Part shown: one piece after another, positions 43,786 through 51,736 of the stretch
How the letters are laid out: each line of letters opens with the position of its first letter
How positions within the stretch are numbered: the stretch's first letter is position 1
Notes under the pieces: generated by a model
Told to the model about the DNA's origin: nothing
The model's input: only the letters and a program-made list of their open reading frames with translations
Databases searched by the model: none
Source of the DNA: Lactobacillaceae bacterium UBA5807
GTDB lineage: Bacteria > Bacillota > Bacilli > Lactobacillales > Lactobacillaceae
Reading direction: 5' to 3'
Length of the DNA stretch: 58,178 bases
Assembly (NCBI GenBank): GCA_002418005.1
Contig: DIDF01000099.1
Location: forward strand, 1 to 58,178
Made by a program: the position numbers and the translations under genes

Positions 43786-44100
43786 TTAATTATTTCGGTT
43801 AATCTTTTGAAAGTATTTATTTATCTCTTCGACTCGTGGTTCAATTTGAAACATTGTTTCATCTAAGTTCTTGGTCGAATCGTTTATTGCTTTATTAACC
43901 TTGGGAAGTTGACCTTTAAATTTTCCCCATGATTGCTTAGTTTCGTTGAGTGATCGATTAAAGATTCTTAAATTGTTTTTTGTTAATTTGTACTGGTTTT
44001 GAATCTGGTTTAAAAATTCTTTTGGTGTTTGATTTTTGGAATATAGATATACTCCGAATAATGTCCCAATACCTAAAATTATTTTTATGGAATGCTTCAT
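43786..44100 (-). CDS. Single-pass membrane-anchored helical protein (YhaH/YtxH-like)
   Basis: A 104-residue protein with one N-terminal hydrophobic segment (IKIILGIGTLFGVYLY) followed by a long helical, Lys/Asn/Glu-rich stretch. In B. subtilis the gene beside hit and ecs is yhaH, a YtxH-like anchored coiled-coil protein; position and shape agree, but sequence similarity is weak, so the label is by context. It follows hit after 3 bp on the minus strand. Confidence 0.65.
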   Translation of the reverse strand: MKHSIKIILGIGTLFGVYLYSKNQTPKEFLNQIQNQYKLTKNNLRIFNRSLNETKQSWGKFKGQLPKVNKAINDSTKNLDETMFQIEPRVEEINKYFQKINRNN

Positions 44101-44103
44101 AAA

Positions 44104-44532
44104 TTAATCTCCCATGTTGTCGATTATTGACTGTTGAATTTCTTTTAATTTTTCGGGAGTGTATTTATTTGAGTTATCTTTAAATGTCATTCCAAAATCA
44201 TCATGTGAAGTATAACGGGGAACCAGATGGAAATGGGAATGGAAAACTGACTGATAAGCAATTTGGCCATTGTTGTTAACAATGTTCATTCCCTTAATTG
44301 CGGGATTTGAATTTTTAATTGCCCTAGCTACTTTTGGAATTCTAGCAAATACTTCGCTTGCGAGTTCTTCATCGTAATCAAAAATATTAGCAATATGTTT
44401 TTTAGGAATTAGTAATGTATGGCCAGGGGTTCCTTGAGAAATATCCAAAAAGGCTTTAACCACATCATCTTCATAAACGGTGTAACTTGGAATTTCACCA
44501 CGAACAATTTTGCAAAATATACAATCTTTCAC
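44104..44532 (-). CDS. hit: HIT-family nucleotide hydrolase
   Basis: A 142-residue histidine-triad protein. The catalytic motif is FHSHFHLVPRY (HxHxH) near residues 97-107, and the N-terminal zinc-type cysteines (CIFCKIVRGEIPSY) are present. HIT proteins hydrolyse AMP-lysine or similar phosphoramidates in this family. It is divergent from ecsA, with facing extended -10 promoters between the two, the same order as the B. subtilis hit-ecs locus. Confidence 0.93.
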   Translation of the reverse strand: MKDCIFCKIVRGEIPSYTVYEDDVVKAFLDISQGTPGHTLLIPKKHIANIFDYDEELASEVFARIPKVARAIKNSNPAIKGMNIVNNNGQIAYQSVFHSHFHLVPRYTSHDDFGMTFKDNSNKYTPEKLKEIQQSIIDNMGD

Positions 44533-44565
44533 TTGATTAGCCTTCCTTCAATTATTATTGACATA

Positions 44566-44622
44566 ATTATAACATTAATACTTGCTTAGACTAGCTCAAA
44601 GAAAAAGGCAGTATGGTATAAT
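44566..44622. promoter_or_regulatory. Divergent extended -10 promoters for hit and ecsAB
   Basis: Minus strand: TGTTATAAT at 44574-44566 for hit. Plus strand: TGGTATAAT at 44614-44622 for ecsA. Both carry TGN before a consensus TATAAT; -35 boxes are weak. Confidence 0.55.
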
Positions 44623-44672
44623 CTTTCCTAGTAAAATTTTAAATGAATTAAAAAGGAATATGGAGTGAGAAA

Positions 44673-45434
44673 ATGGCTTTAGAAGTAACCAATTTAGTTG
44701 GTGGGTATTCACAAATTCCTGTTTTAAAAAATATTTCTTTTAACGTTAAGGATGGTGAATTAGTTGGTTTGATTGGGCTAAATGGCGCTGGAAAATCCAC
44801 AACCATAAATCATATAATTGGGTTATTAACGCCATTTAGTGGAACTATCAAAATTAACGGTATGACAATTAATGATGACGTAAAGTCCTATAAACAGCAA
44901 ATTGCCTATATTCCTGAGTCACCAATTGTATATAAAGAACTCACTTTAAAAGAGCACCTTGAAATGACCATGATGGCTTATAACTTAAACAAAGAGGAAT
45001 CTTGGAAGAGGGCAAACCGTCTTTTAAAAATGTTTCGACTAGAAAATAAATTGGATTGGTTTCCCGATAACTTTTCTAAAGGCATGAGACAAAAAGTCAT
45101 GATCACTTGTGCTTTTTTAACGGATGCCAACCTGTTTATTATTGATGAGCCATTTCTTGGACTTGATCCATTAGCCGTAAATGACCTACTATCTTTGATT
45201 GCTGAAAGAAAAGAAAAAGGGGCTAGTATTTTAATGTCAACTCATGTCTTGGACACAGCTCAAAGATACTGTGATCGATTTGTCCTTGTCCATGACGGAG
45301 TTGTTAGAACGGAAGCTACTTTGGCAGATTTACGAAAACAATTCCCTTCAGCAGGAAATTCTTTAAATGACATTTATCTCGATTTAGCTAAACAGGACAA
45401 ATCAAATGAAGAAACCCGGGCAGGCGAAAAATAA
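44673..45434 (+). CDS. ecsA: ABC transporter ATP-binding protein EcsA
   Basis: A 253-residue ATPase. Walker A is GLNGAGKST (35-43), the signature is NFSKGMRQK, Walker B is LFIIDEPFLGLD and the H-loop is STHVLD. EcsAB affects protein secretion, intramembrane proteolysis and peptide-pheromone handling in Firmicutes; the substrate is not established. Its stop (TAATG) overlaps the ecsB start by one base. It is driven by the extended -10 at 44614-44622. Confidence 0.93.
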   Translation: MALEVTNLVGGYSQIPVLKNISFNVKDGELVGLIGLNGAGKSTTINHIIGLLTPFSGTIKINGMTINDDVKSYKQQIAYIPESPIVYKELTLKEHLEMTMMAYNLNKEESWKRANRLLKMFRLENKLDWFPDNFSKGMRQKVMITCAFLTDANLFIIDEPFLGLDPLAVNDLLSLIAERKEKGASILMSTHVLDTAQRYCDRFVLVHDGVVRTEATLADLRKQFPSAGNSLNDIYLDLAKQDKSNEETRAGEK

Positions 45435-46657
45435 TGAGTAAGGTTTTTAGCAAACGCTTATCAAGTCATTTAACAGAAATGATAAGATATTTGCGCTTAG
45501 TTTTTAATGATTATTTTGTATTAGCGTTGCTCTTCTTAATTGGCGGATTAGGGTACTATTATTCGATTGGTTTACGAAAGTTATCCATTGGCATTTGGTG
45601 GGCTCCAATAGTTACGGCCATTGTGATGATAGTTACCCTTCAGTTAGGACGATTAGCTACTCTATTAGAAGACCCAGATTATGTATTTTTATTGCCAAAA
45701 GAATCAGAAATGGTTCAATATTTCCGTAGCTCATTTCGTTATAGTTGTATTTTAGGGCTTAGTGTTCAGGTTTTAATTTGGTTTATTTTGATTCCTTTTG
45801 TCCAAAGGACCAGCCATTTAGACACTAGTGAAATTTTCTTCATGTTAATTACTATGATTGTGTTGAAACTTGCTTGGCTAGAATTGGATTTGGCTAGGAA
45901 ATATCGGCTCAAATATGAAATATTTGCCAATAGATTGATTTTTCGTTTCATAATTCCAGCGATCATTGTTATACTGGGAGTTTATTTAAATTACCTGGTT
46001 GCGATGATCTTTTCTGTGATCTATTTCATCATTATCAAGTTGCTTATTGGTAATCTCTCGGGCTTAGTGGTCAACTGGCGTTTGGCAATTTCTGACGAGA
46101 ACAGCAGAATGCACAGTGTCTACTCATTCTTTAACTTATTCACTGATGTTCCGTCACTGCAAGGAACCGTCAAGCGAAGAAAGTATTTGGACGTTATTTT
46201 ACAACGAACTAAGTTAATTCCGGAAAATACTTATCTTTACCTTTATTCCCATGGAATTCTCAGAGATAATGAAATGAGCGGGCTTTTTGTTCGTTTGACT
46301 GTCTTAGGAGTTTTATTTTTGATTTTTATTAAAGGATTAGTAATGCCAGTTTTTTTGGCAGCTTTATTTATTTATTTGATTGGCTTTCAGCTACTGCCAT
46401 TTTACTTTCATTTTTCGGATAATGTGTTTATTCATATTTATCCGATTACTGGAAAATTTCAAATGAAAAATTTTCAACGGATAATTTTATGGTTTTTAAC
46501 GATTACTGGAATTCTTTTTGCCATTACGATAATTTTCGTTAACTACAATAACCCTGCAACAATTGCGGCAATAATTATTGTTGAAACTGCTGAGATTTGG
46601 CTGTTTACGTTTGTTTATCTTCCTCGCAGGATAAGCAAGGGAATCATGAATAGGTAA
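45434..46657 (+). CDS. ecsB: ABC transporter permease EcsB
   Basis: A 407-residue polytopic membrane protein, about 8-10 hydrophobic helices, the membrane partner of EcsA. The segments around LLEDPDYVFLLPKE and AWLELDLARKYRLKYE agree with the EcsB family. It is translationally coupled to ecsA and followed after 67 bp by trmB, the usual order in lactobacilli. I see no terminator between ecsB and trmB. Confidence 0.9.
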   Translation: MSKVFSKRLSSHLTEMIRYLRLVFNDYFVLALLFLIGGLGYYYSIGLRKLSIGIWWAPIVTAIVMIVTLQLGRLATLLEDPDYVFLLPKESEMVQYFRSSFRYSCILGLSVQVLIWFILIPFVQRTSHLDTSEIFFMLITMIVLKLAWLELDLARKYRLKYEIFANRLIFRFIIPAIIVILGVYLNYLVAMIFSVIYFIIIKLLIGNLSGLVVNWRLAISDENSRMHSVYSFFNLFTDVPSLQGTVKRRKYLDVILQRTKLIPENTYLYLYSHGILRDNEMSGLFVRLTVLGVLFLIFIKGLVMPVFLAALFIYLIGFQLLPFYFHFSDNVFIHIYPITGKFQMKNFQRIILWFLTITGILFAITIIFVNYNNPATIAAIIIVETAEIWLFTFVYLPRRISKGIMNR

Positions 46658-46724
46658 ATTAATTTAGAGGTTATTCTTTGACTTGAATCATTTATTGAGA
46701 AATGGGTTTAGAGAGGGAAATTAA

Positions 46725-47372
46725 ATGCGTGTTCGAAAAAAGCCGTGGGCGGCTGGATATATAAACAATCATCTGCAATACATTGTTACTGATTATCATG
46801 GGCTGCTGGGAAACTGGCAGCAAAGATTTGAAAAACCACAGCCATTAAATGTCGAAGTGGGCACCGGAAAGGGTAAATTCATCATTGAAATGGCTAAACG
46901 TCATCCTGAGCTGAATTTTATTGGGATAGAGATTCAAACTTCTGTTATTGCCACCGCGTTACGAAGATTCATGAAAACTCCGTTGCCGAACCTCCAATTT
47001 TTGTTAACAAATGGGGCAAATCTCGATGAGATTTTTGAAAAAGATGAAGTTCACCGGATCTTTTTAAATTTTTCCGATCCCTGGCCAAAAAGGAAACATG
47101 CTAAACGTCGACTAACATCTCCCTTATTTTTAAAAATATATAAACATGTGCTCAGTGAAGATGGGACGATTGAATTTAAAACTGATAATCGTGGGTTATT
47201 TGAATATACTTTATTAACCTTCAATAATGTTGGAATGAATTTTGAATTTATTTGCTTAGATTTGCACAATTCACCAGCAAATATTACTAATGTTCAAACT
47301 GAATACGAAGAAAAATTTAGTCCAAAAGGACCAATCTATAAATTAATCGCCGATTTTAAAAGTTCAAAGTAA
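46725..47372 (+). CDS. trmB: tRNA (guanine-N7-)-methyltransferase
   Basis: Methylates G46 in the variable loop of tRNAs. It has 215 residues with SAM-binding EVGTGKGKFIIEMA, the conserved IGIEIQ, NFSDPWPKRKHAKRRL and the C-terminal NVQTEYEEKFSPKG. GAGAGGGAAATTAA precedes the ATG. It closes the ecsA-ecsB-trmB group; the following 186 bp contain only the promoter for the next operon. Confidence 0.97.
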   Translation: MRVRKKPWAAGYINNHLQYIVTDYHGLLGNWQQRFEKPQPLNVEVGTGKGKFIIEMAKRHPELNFIGIEIQTSVIATALRRFMKTPLPNLQFLLTNGANLDEIFEKDEVHRIFLNFSDPWPKRKHAKRRLTSPLFLKIYKHVLSEDGTIEFKTDNRGLFEYTLLTFNNVGMNFEFICLDLHNSPANITNVQTEYEEKFSPKGPIYKLIADFKSSK

Positions 47373-47476
47373 TTTCCTTTAAATTCATTTAGGCTTTAAA
47401 ACTTTTTGGTTGACCGTCAAATGTTTTTAAAGTATAAGATTAACTAAGCTTGTTTGGACTTTTTATCTGGTTTATT

Positions 47477-47485
47477 TGTTATAAT
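47477..47485 (+). promoter_or_regulatory. Extended -10 of the ytpP-ytpR operon
   Basis: TGTTATAAT (47477-47485): TGN plus a perfect TATAAT, 74 bp before ytpP. The nearest -35-like TTGGAC is 20 bp upstream, so the extension probably matters. Confidence 0.5.
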
Positions 47486-47558
47486 TTTTAAGAGAAATAT
47501 TTTATCCTTTAAAAAGTATATTTTAGGATTCAGTTCAATGATTTAGGAGGAAGTATAA

Positions 47559-47894
47559 ATGGAAATTTTACCAAAAATGAATCTTTCATCACTTGAAAAC
47601 AAATTGCAGGAAGGAAAATACATTCTGTTTTTTCAGGCTGATTGGTGTCCAGATTGCCGTTTCATAAAACCTTCTATGCCAGAAATAGAAAAAGAATATT
47701 CAAATTACACATTTGTAAAAGTTGATCGTGATGAAAACATTGATCTTGCTCAACAAATGGATGTTTTGGGAATTCCAAGTTTTGTTGCGTACGATGGTGG
47801 CAAAGAAATTGGCCGGTTTGTAAGTAAAGATCGAAAAACAAAAAAAGAGGTTGAAGATTTCATTAATTCTTTAAGCACAGACTCAGTAAAATAA
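47559..47894 (+). CDS. ytpP: Thioredoxin-like protein YtpP
   Basis: A 111-residue thioredoxin fold with the redox motif WCPDC (C30, C33) after FFQADW, and the cis-proline loop GIPSF. CPDC is more reducing-unlike than the CGPC of classical thioredoxin, so it may act in disulfide exchange or redox sensing. TTAGGAGGAAGTATAA precedes the ATG. It starts the ytpP-ytpR-(ftsK-gamma)-murC series seen in Firmicutes. Confidence 0.9.
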   Translation: MEILPKMNLSSLENKLQEGKYILFFQADWCPDCRFIKPSMPEIEKEYSNYTFVKVDRDENIDLAQQMDVLGIPSFVAYDGGKEIGRFVSKDRKTKKEVEDFINSLSTDSVK

Positions 47895-47915
47895 TTCATT
47901 TGAAAGGGTTAAATC

Positions 47916-48554
47916 ATGTTAATTGCAAGTTATAATCCAACAAGCACCGGTGATACATTGGTGCTTGTTTTGGCTGCAAATGTAAAAAATCAAAAAGTAG
48001 ATATTCAAAATAATGTTGCTAGGATTTTTGATCCAGTTTCAAGTAAGACTACCGGTTATAATTTCTTAAAAGTGAGTGAAATATTGCCGGAAATAGCCAG
48101 TCAAAACGGCAGAGTTTTACTTTCAAAGGCACAAGTTTCGACTCTTAATGACTATTTAAATAACAATGGCTTTAAGGGTGATATTGTTTTTGATAAAAAG
48201 CCGCGGTTTATAGTTGGTTATGTGAAAACTGTTAAAGATCACCCAAGATCAAATCATCTCAAGGTCACTTCTACTTTGGTGGATGGTGGTAAAGTTCTCC
48301 AAATAGTAAGTGGCTCGCCTAATATGAAGGAAAATATTAAGGTGGTTGTTGCGAAGGCGGGGGCTTTTATGCCAAATGGGCAGATAATTTGGCCAGGAGA
48401 ACTTCGCGGTGTGCAAAGTCAGGGCATGATTTGTTCTGGAAGAGAGCTTCACCTTCCAAATGCTCCTCAAGTTCCAGGAGCGTTGATTCTACCAGATGAT
48501 TATGTTGTGGGTGAGCCTTTTGATTTTAAAAAAGCTCAAAGTATCTTTGAATAA
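47916..48554 (+). CDS. ytpR: YtpR, tRNA-binding (EMAP/PheRS-beta) domain protein
   Basis: A 212-residue protein with an N-terminal region of unknown role and a C-terminal EMAP-type OB-fold (about residues 95-205; VGYVKTVKDHPRSNHLKVT, GSPNMKENIKVVVAKAGA, RGVQSQGMICSGREL). The domain resembles the tRNA-binding part of PheRS beta. Family members may edit or hold mischarged tRNA, but no reaction is settled. It lies 21 bp after ytpP. Confidence 0.92.
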   Translation: MLIASYNPTSTGDTLVLVLAANVKNQKVDIQNNVARIFDPVSSKTTGYNFLKVSEILPEIASQNGRVLLSKAQVSTLNDYLNNNGFKGDIVFDKKPRFIVGYVKTVKDHPRSNHLKVTSTLVDGGKVLQIVSGSPNMKENIKVVVAKAGAFMPNGQIIWPGELRGVQSQGMICSGRELHLPNAPQVPGALILPDDYVVGEPFDFKKAQSIFE

Positions 48555-48571
48555 AGAGTTGGTGATAATTA

Positions 48572-49414
48572 ATGGATAAGTATGATGGCCCGGCTTTTTT
48601 TAAACAAAATGGAAATAAGAAATTGGCAAAAGATTCTAAGCATTTTGTTTCAAAACTAAATATTACCAAACAAAATGCATCAAAAAATAGTGAAGGTTCT
48701 TCAAAAAGCTTTCATACTACATATTTATCTTCAAGATTATCTGAAAACCCAAAAAAAATTTCAAATGATTCCAGTGATAAAAGCAAGGGCGTAACTAGAT
48801 CAATGAATCGATCAACCAGCCCTTTTGTTAGAGAAATTCAGAAGTTTGTTGCTGAGGATAATGCTAGGCAAAAAGTCAAGAACGGCGTTCGCAAAGCTCA
48901 AAGTATCCGACAAAGGGAAATTAAATTTTATAATAATTTAAAAAGTCAACTCAAAATTTCTGATTCTGATTTGATTATTTTAGCAAATAATTCGACTTCT
49001 AAAGACAGTGGTCCTAATTCAAATCATTCTGATTTCCAACAGAATTTATTTGAAAATAAAGAATCACAAGCTATTAAGAATAGAGCATCGAATAAAAATC
49101 ATCGCGGACTGGGACAATCACTTGAAAAAATTGTTGATTCAGAACAATCTTTGGCTAAACCAATTTCATATTTTGAAGCTAAAAACAAAGATTCCGTTGA
49201 AAATCCGGATAAAGCTACTAAAGACGAACTAATTCCTAGAATTTTGGAGTTTATTTCTAAAGAAAATACAATTTCTGTTTCTAAGCTTCAAAGGGTTTTT
49301 TCTATCGGTTATAATAGAGCTACTGGGATTATTTCTTATCTTGAGGCAAATCATTTTATTTCAAAAGCAAATGGTTCCTCACCTCGCAAGGTACTTTATC
49401 GTGAGAAGAAATGA
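48572..49414 (+). CDS. FtsK/SftA-related protein with the gamma DNA-binding domain but no motor domain
   Basis: A 280-residue protein. The N-terminus (MDKYDGPAFFKQ) and a FHTTYLSSRLS stretch resemble the start of lactobacillal SftA/FtsK proteins at this locus. Residues about 65-215 are low-complexity Ser/Lys/Asn-rich with a charged helix (about 85-130). Residues 217-277 are a winged-helix FtsK-gamma domain: TISVSKLQRVFSIGYNRATG matches the KOPS-recognition helix. The RecA-like ATPase of about 450 residues that should lie between them is absent: there is no Walker A or B. The frame is intact, so this is a clean internal loss rather than a frameshift. It lies between ytpR and murC, the usual place of sftA. 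Confidence 0.75.
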   Translation: MDKYDGPAFFKQNGNKKLAKDSKHFVSKLNITKQNASKNSEGSSKSFHTTYLSSRLSENPKKISNDSSDKSKGVTRSMNRSTSPFVREIQKFVAEDNARQKVKNGVRKAQSIRQREIKFYNNLKSQLKISDSDLIILANNSTSKDSGPNSNHSDFQQNLFENKESQAIKNRASNKNHRGLGQSLEKIVDSEQSLAKPISYFEAKNKDSVENPDKATKDELIPRILEFISKENTISVSKLQRVFSIGYNRATGIISYLEANHFISKANGSSPRKVLYREKK

Positions 49415-49462
49415 TTCACCAAATTTTAATTTAAAACATTAGAAGAGAGATAGGTTGATAAA

Positions 49463-50794
49463 ATGGATAACGATACTACGTATCACTTTGTTGGAATCAA
49501 AGGAACAGGTATGGCAGCAATGGCCTTAATCTTGCATGATCGAGGCCTGAAAGTCCAAGGCTCAGATATTACACAACACACCTTTACCCAACGAGGGCTT
49601 GAAAAGGCAGGAATAAAGATTTTGCCTTTTGATCCTGCAAACATTCATGAAGGTTTAACAGTAATCGCTGGTAACTCCTTTACTGATGATCATCCTGAAA
49701 TTAAAAAAGCTCGAGAAATGGGCCTGAAAGTTTATCGCTATCATGAATTTTTAGGCAAAATAATTGTTGGTAAAACCAGTATCGGTGTTTGTGGTGCCCA
49801 CGGGAAGACAAGTACAACTGGATTACTTTCTCACGTATTGAGTCATATTGCACCGACTGATTATTTAATTGGTGACGGAACTGGTAAGGGCGTTCCTGAT
49901 GCCCGTTTCTTTGTTTATGAAGCCGACGAGTATCGCCGCCATTTCCTAGCAACAAAACCTGATTATACAATCATGACTAATATTGATTTCGATCATCCTG
50001 ATTATTATAAAGACATTGATGATGTTCAATCAGCTTTTCAAACATTTGCAAATCAAACCTCAAAGGGGATTTTTGCCTGGGGCGATGATAAAAGATTAAG
50101 AGAGTTAAAAGCTAAAGTTCCGATTTATTATTATGGAACTGGCGAAAATGATGATTTTCGGGCCACTAACATTAAGCGAACTACCAGTGGCTCAAGTTAT
50201 GATGTTGTATTTAAGGGCAAAGATTTAGGTAACTTTAGTATTCCACTGTTTGGTGAACATAGTATCCTTAACTCACTTGCTGTTATTGCAGTTTCTTATT
50301 TTGAAAAAGTTGATCTCAAAGAGATCCGTCGTGAATTAATTACCTTTAAAGGGGTAAAAAGACGTTTCTCACAAAGAAAGATTGGTAACATGACAATCAT
50401 TGATGATTATGCTCATCATCCTTCTGAGATCAAAGCTACTTTGGATGCCGCCAGACAAGAGTACCCCACTAAAAAGATTGTTGTTGTGTTTCAACCTCAT
50501 ACTTTTAGTAGGACAATTGCTTTGATGGGGGGCTTTGTTAAGAGTTTAAACTTGGCTGATCATGTATTTTTAACCCAGATTTATAGTTCTCCTCGAGAAA
50601 GCTCTGGTAACGTTTCTAGTGCTGACCTTGCCAAGAGGCTTAATAATGGTGGAGAAATCTTGACTGTTGATAATATGTCGCCTCTTTTAGATTATGACAA
50701 TGATGTTATTATCTTTATGGGTGCCGGAGATATTCAGAAATATGAGCACTCATACGAAGAATTGCTCAGCCATCTAAGCAACAAAGTAAATTAA
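49463..50794 (+). CDS. murC: UDP-N-acetylmuramate-L-alanine ligase
   Basis: Adds L-alanine to UDP-MurNAc, the first step of wall-peptide assembly. It has 443 residues. The N-terminal dinucleotide-like loop is GIKGTGMAAM, the ATP loop is GAHGKTSTTG, and Mur-ligase landmarks include YEADEYRRHF and DDYAHHPSEI (C-terminal domain). AGAAGAGAGATAGG precedes the ATG at 49463. With murE and murJ in the same window, three wall-precursor steps are encoded here, in separate operons. Confidence 0.97.
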   Translation: MDNDTTYHFVGIKGTGMAAMALILHDRGLKVQGSDITQHTFTQRGLEKAGIKILPFDPANIHEGLTVIAGNSFTDDHPEIKKAREMGLKVYRYHEFLGKIIVGKTSIGVCGAHGKTSTTGLLSHVLSHIAPTDYLIGDGTGKGVPDARFFVYEADEYRRHFLATKPDYTIMTNIDFDHPDYYKDIDDVQSAFQTFANQTSKGIFAWGDDKRLRELKAKVPIYYYGTGENDDFRATNIKRTTSGSSYDVVFKGKDLGNFSIPLFGEHSILNSLAVIAVSYFEKVDLKEIRRELITFKGVKRRFSQRKIGNMTIIDDYAHHPSEIKATLDAARQEYPTKKIVVVFQPHTFSRTIALMGGFVKSLNLADHVFLTQIYSSPRESSGNVSSADLAKRLNNGGEILTVDNMSPLLDYDNDVIIFMGAGDIQKYEHSYEELLSHLSNKVN

Positions 50795-50897
50795 TACTTA
50801 AGTTTTTACAAATATGTCATTAATTGAGCTAACCTGTTTGATTAATGGCTTTTGTCTGTTAGAATTATTTGAAAATGAATTAAAAGGAGCGGTATAA

Positions 50898-51605
50898 TTG
50901 GACAATTATCCTAATGAACGTAAAGTTGTTAACAACTCATATGGATTAAATACTTTTTTAACAAAAATGTATGGGTGGATGGGAATTGCGATTTTGGTTT
51001 CTGCTGCAACAGCTTACTTATTAGCGACTGCTAATCAGGGCCAACTTTTAATTTCGATGGCTAAAAGCCCAGCCATTCTTTGGGGTTCAATGATCCTGTG
51101 GTTTGTTATTCCATTTGTAGTTTCGGTTCAGTCGCTTAAACGACCAACATTGGCAGGCGCGATGTTATTGATTTATTCAATTTTAAGTGGAGTAATGTTT
51201 TCCACTCTTGGAATGAGATATACTGGTGCTCAAATTTTTGCGGCTTTTGTTTCAGCTGCTGCAGTTTTCGTTTCAATGTCTATTTTTGGCCTAGTTACAA
51301 GGAAAAATCTTGATAAGATGGGTACTCAAGCTATGGCTGCTTTAATTGGTTTGTTAATAGCTATGGTGATAAACTGGTTTCTTCACAGTTCGGCAATTAC
51401 AATGTTTCTTTCCTTTGCTGCTGTAATCATCTTTACTTTGTTAACTGCTTGGGACACACAAAGAATGAAAACCACTTATAACCAGTATAGTGATAGTATT
51501 TCTACATCGGGACTTGCTATTTTTGGAGCTTTGCAGTTATATCTTGATTTTGTCAATTTGTTTTTACAACTGCTTCAATTATTTGGTGGTTCAAATAGAA
51601 ATTAA
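50898..51605 (+). CDS. Bax inhibitor-1/YccA family membrane protein
   Basis: A 235-residue polytopic protein with seven predicted helices (e.g. MYGWMGIAILVSAATAYLL, LLTAWDTQRMK near the C-terminus with the conserved acidic residue of the family's pH-sensing pair). Relatives (YetJ) are pH-sensitive calcium leaks. The TTG at 50898 is used because AAAAGGAGCGG lies just upstream. It stands between murC and polA with its own terminator. Confidence 0.9.
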   Translation: MDNYPNERKVVNNSYGLNTFLTKMYGWMGIAILVSAATAYLLATANQGQLLISMAKSPAILWGSMILWFVIPFVVSVQSLKRPTLAGAMLLIYSILSGVMFSTLGMRYTGAQIFAAFVSAAAVFVSMSIFGLVTRKNLDKMGTQAMAALIGLLIAMVINWFLHSSAITMFLSFAAVIIFTLLTAWDTQRMKTTYNQYSDSISTSGLAIFGALQLYLDFVNLFLQLLQLFGGSNRN

Positions 51606-51623
51606 TTAGTAAATATTTTAATG

Positions 51624-51661
51624 AGAGCTAGAATTGCTTCAAGTGATTCTGGCTCTTTTAT
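51624..51661 (+). terminator. Terminator of the Bax inhibitor-1-like gene
   Basis: Stem AGAGCTAGAAT/ATTCTGGCTCT with one G-T pair (51624-51656), closing over GCTTCAAGTG, then TTTTATAT. Confidence 0.75.
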
Positions 51662-51736
51662 ATTTGGCAATTTTTTCAATGGTTTTTCAGTGTTAAAATT
51701 AAAGAGTGATAATTTCGTTTTATTAAGGAGAAATTA

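Noticed and set aside
48572..49414. A frameshifted sftA pseudogene
   Set aside because: The frame is uninterrupted, with a start, a ribosome binding site and a normal stop, and there is no stretch elsewhere in the locus encoding a Walker A or B remnant.
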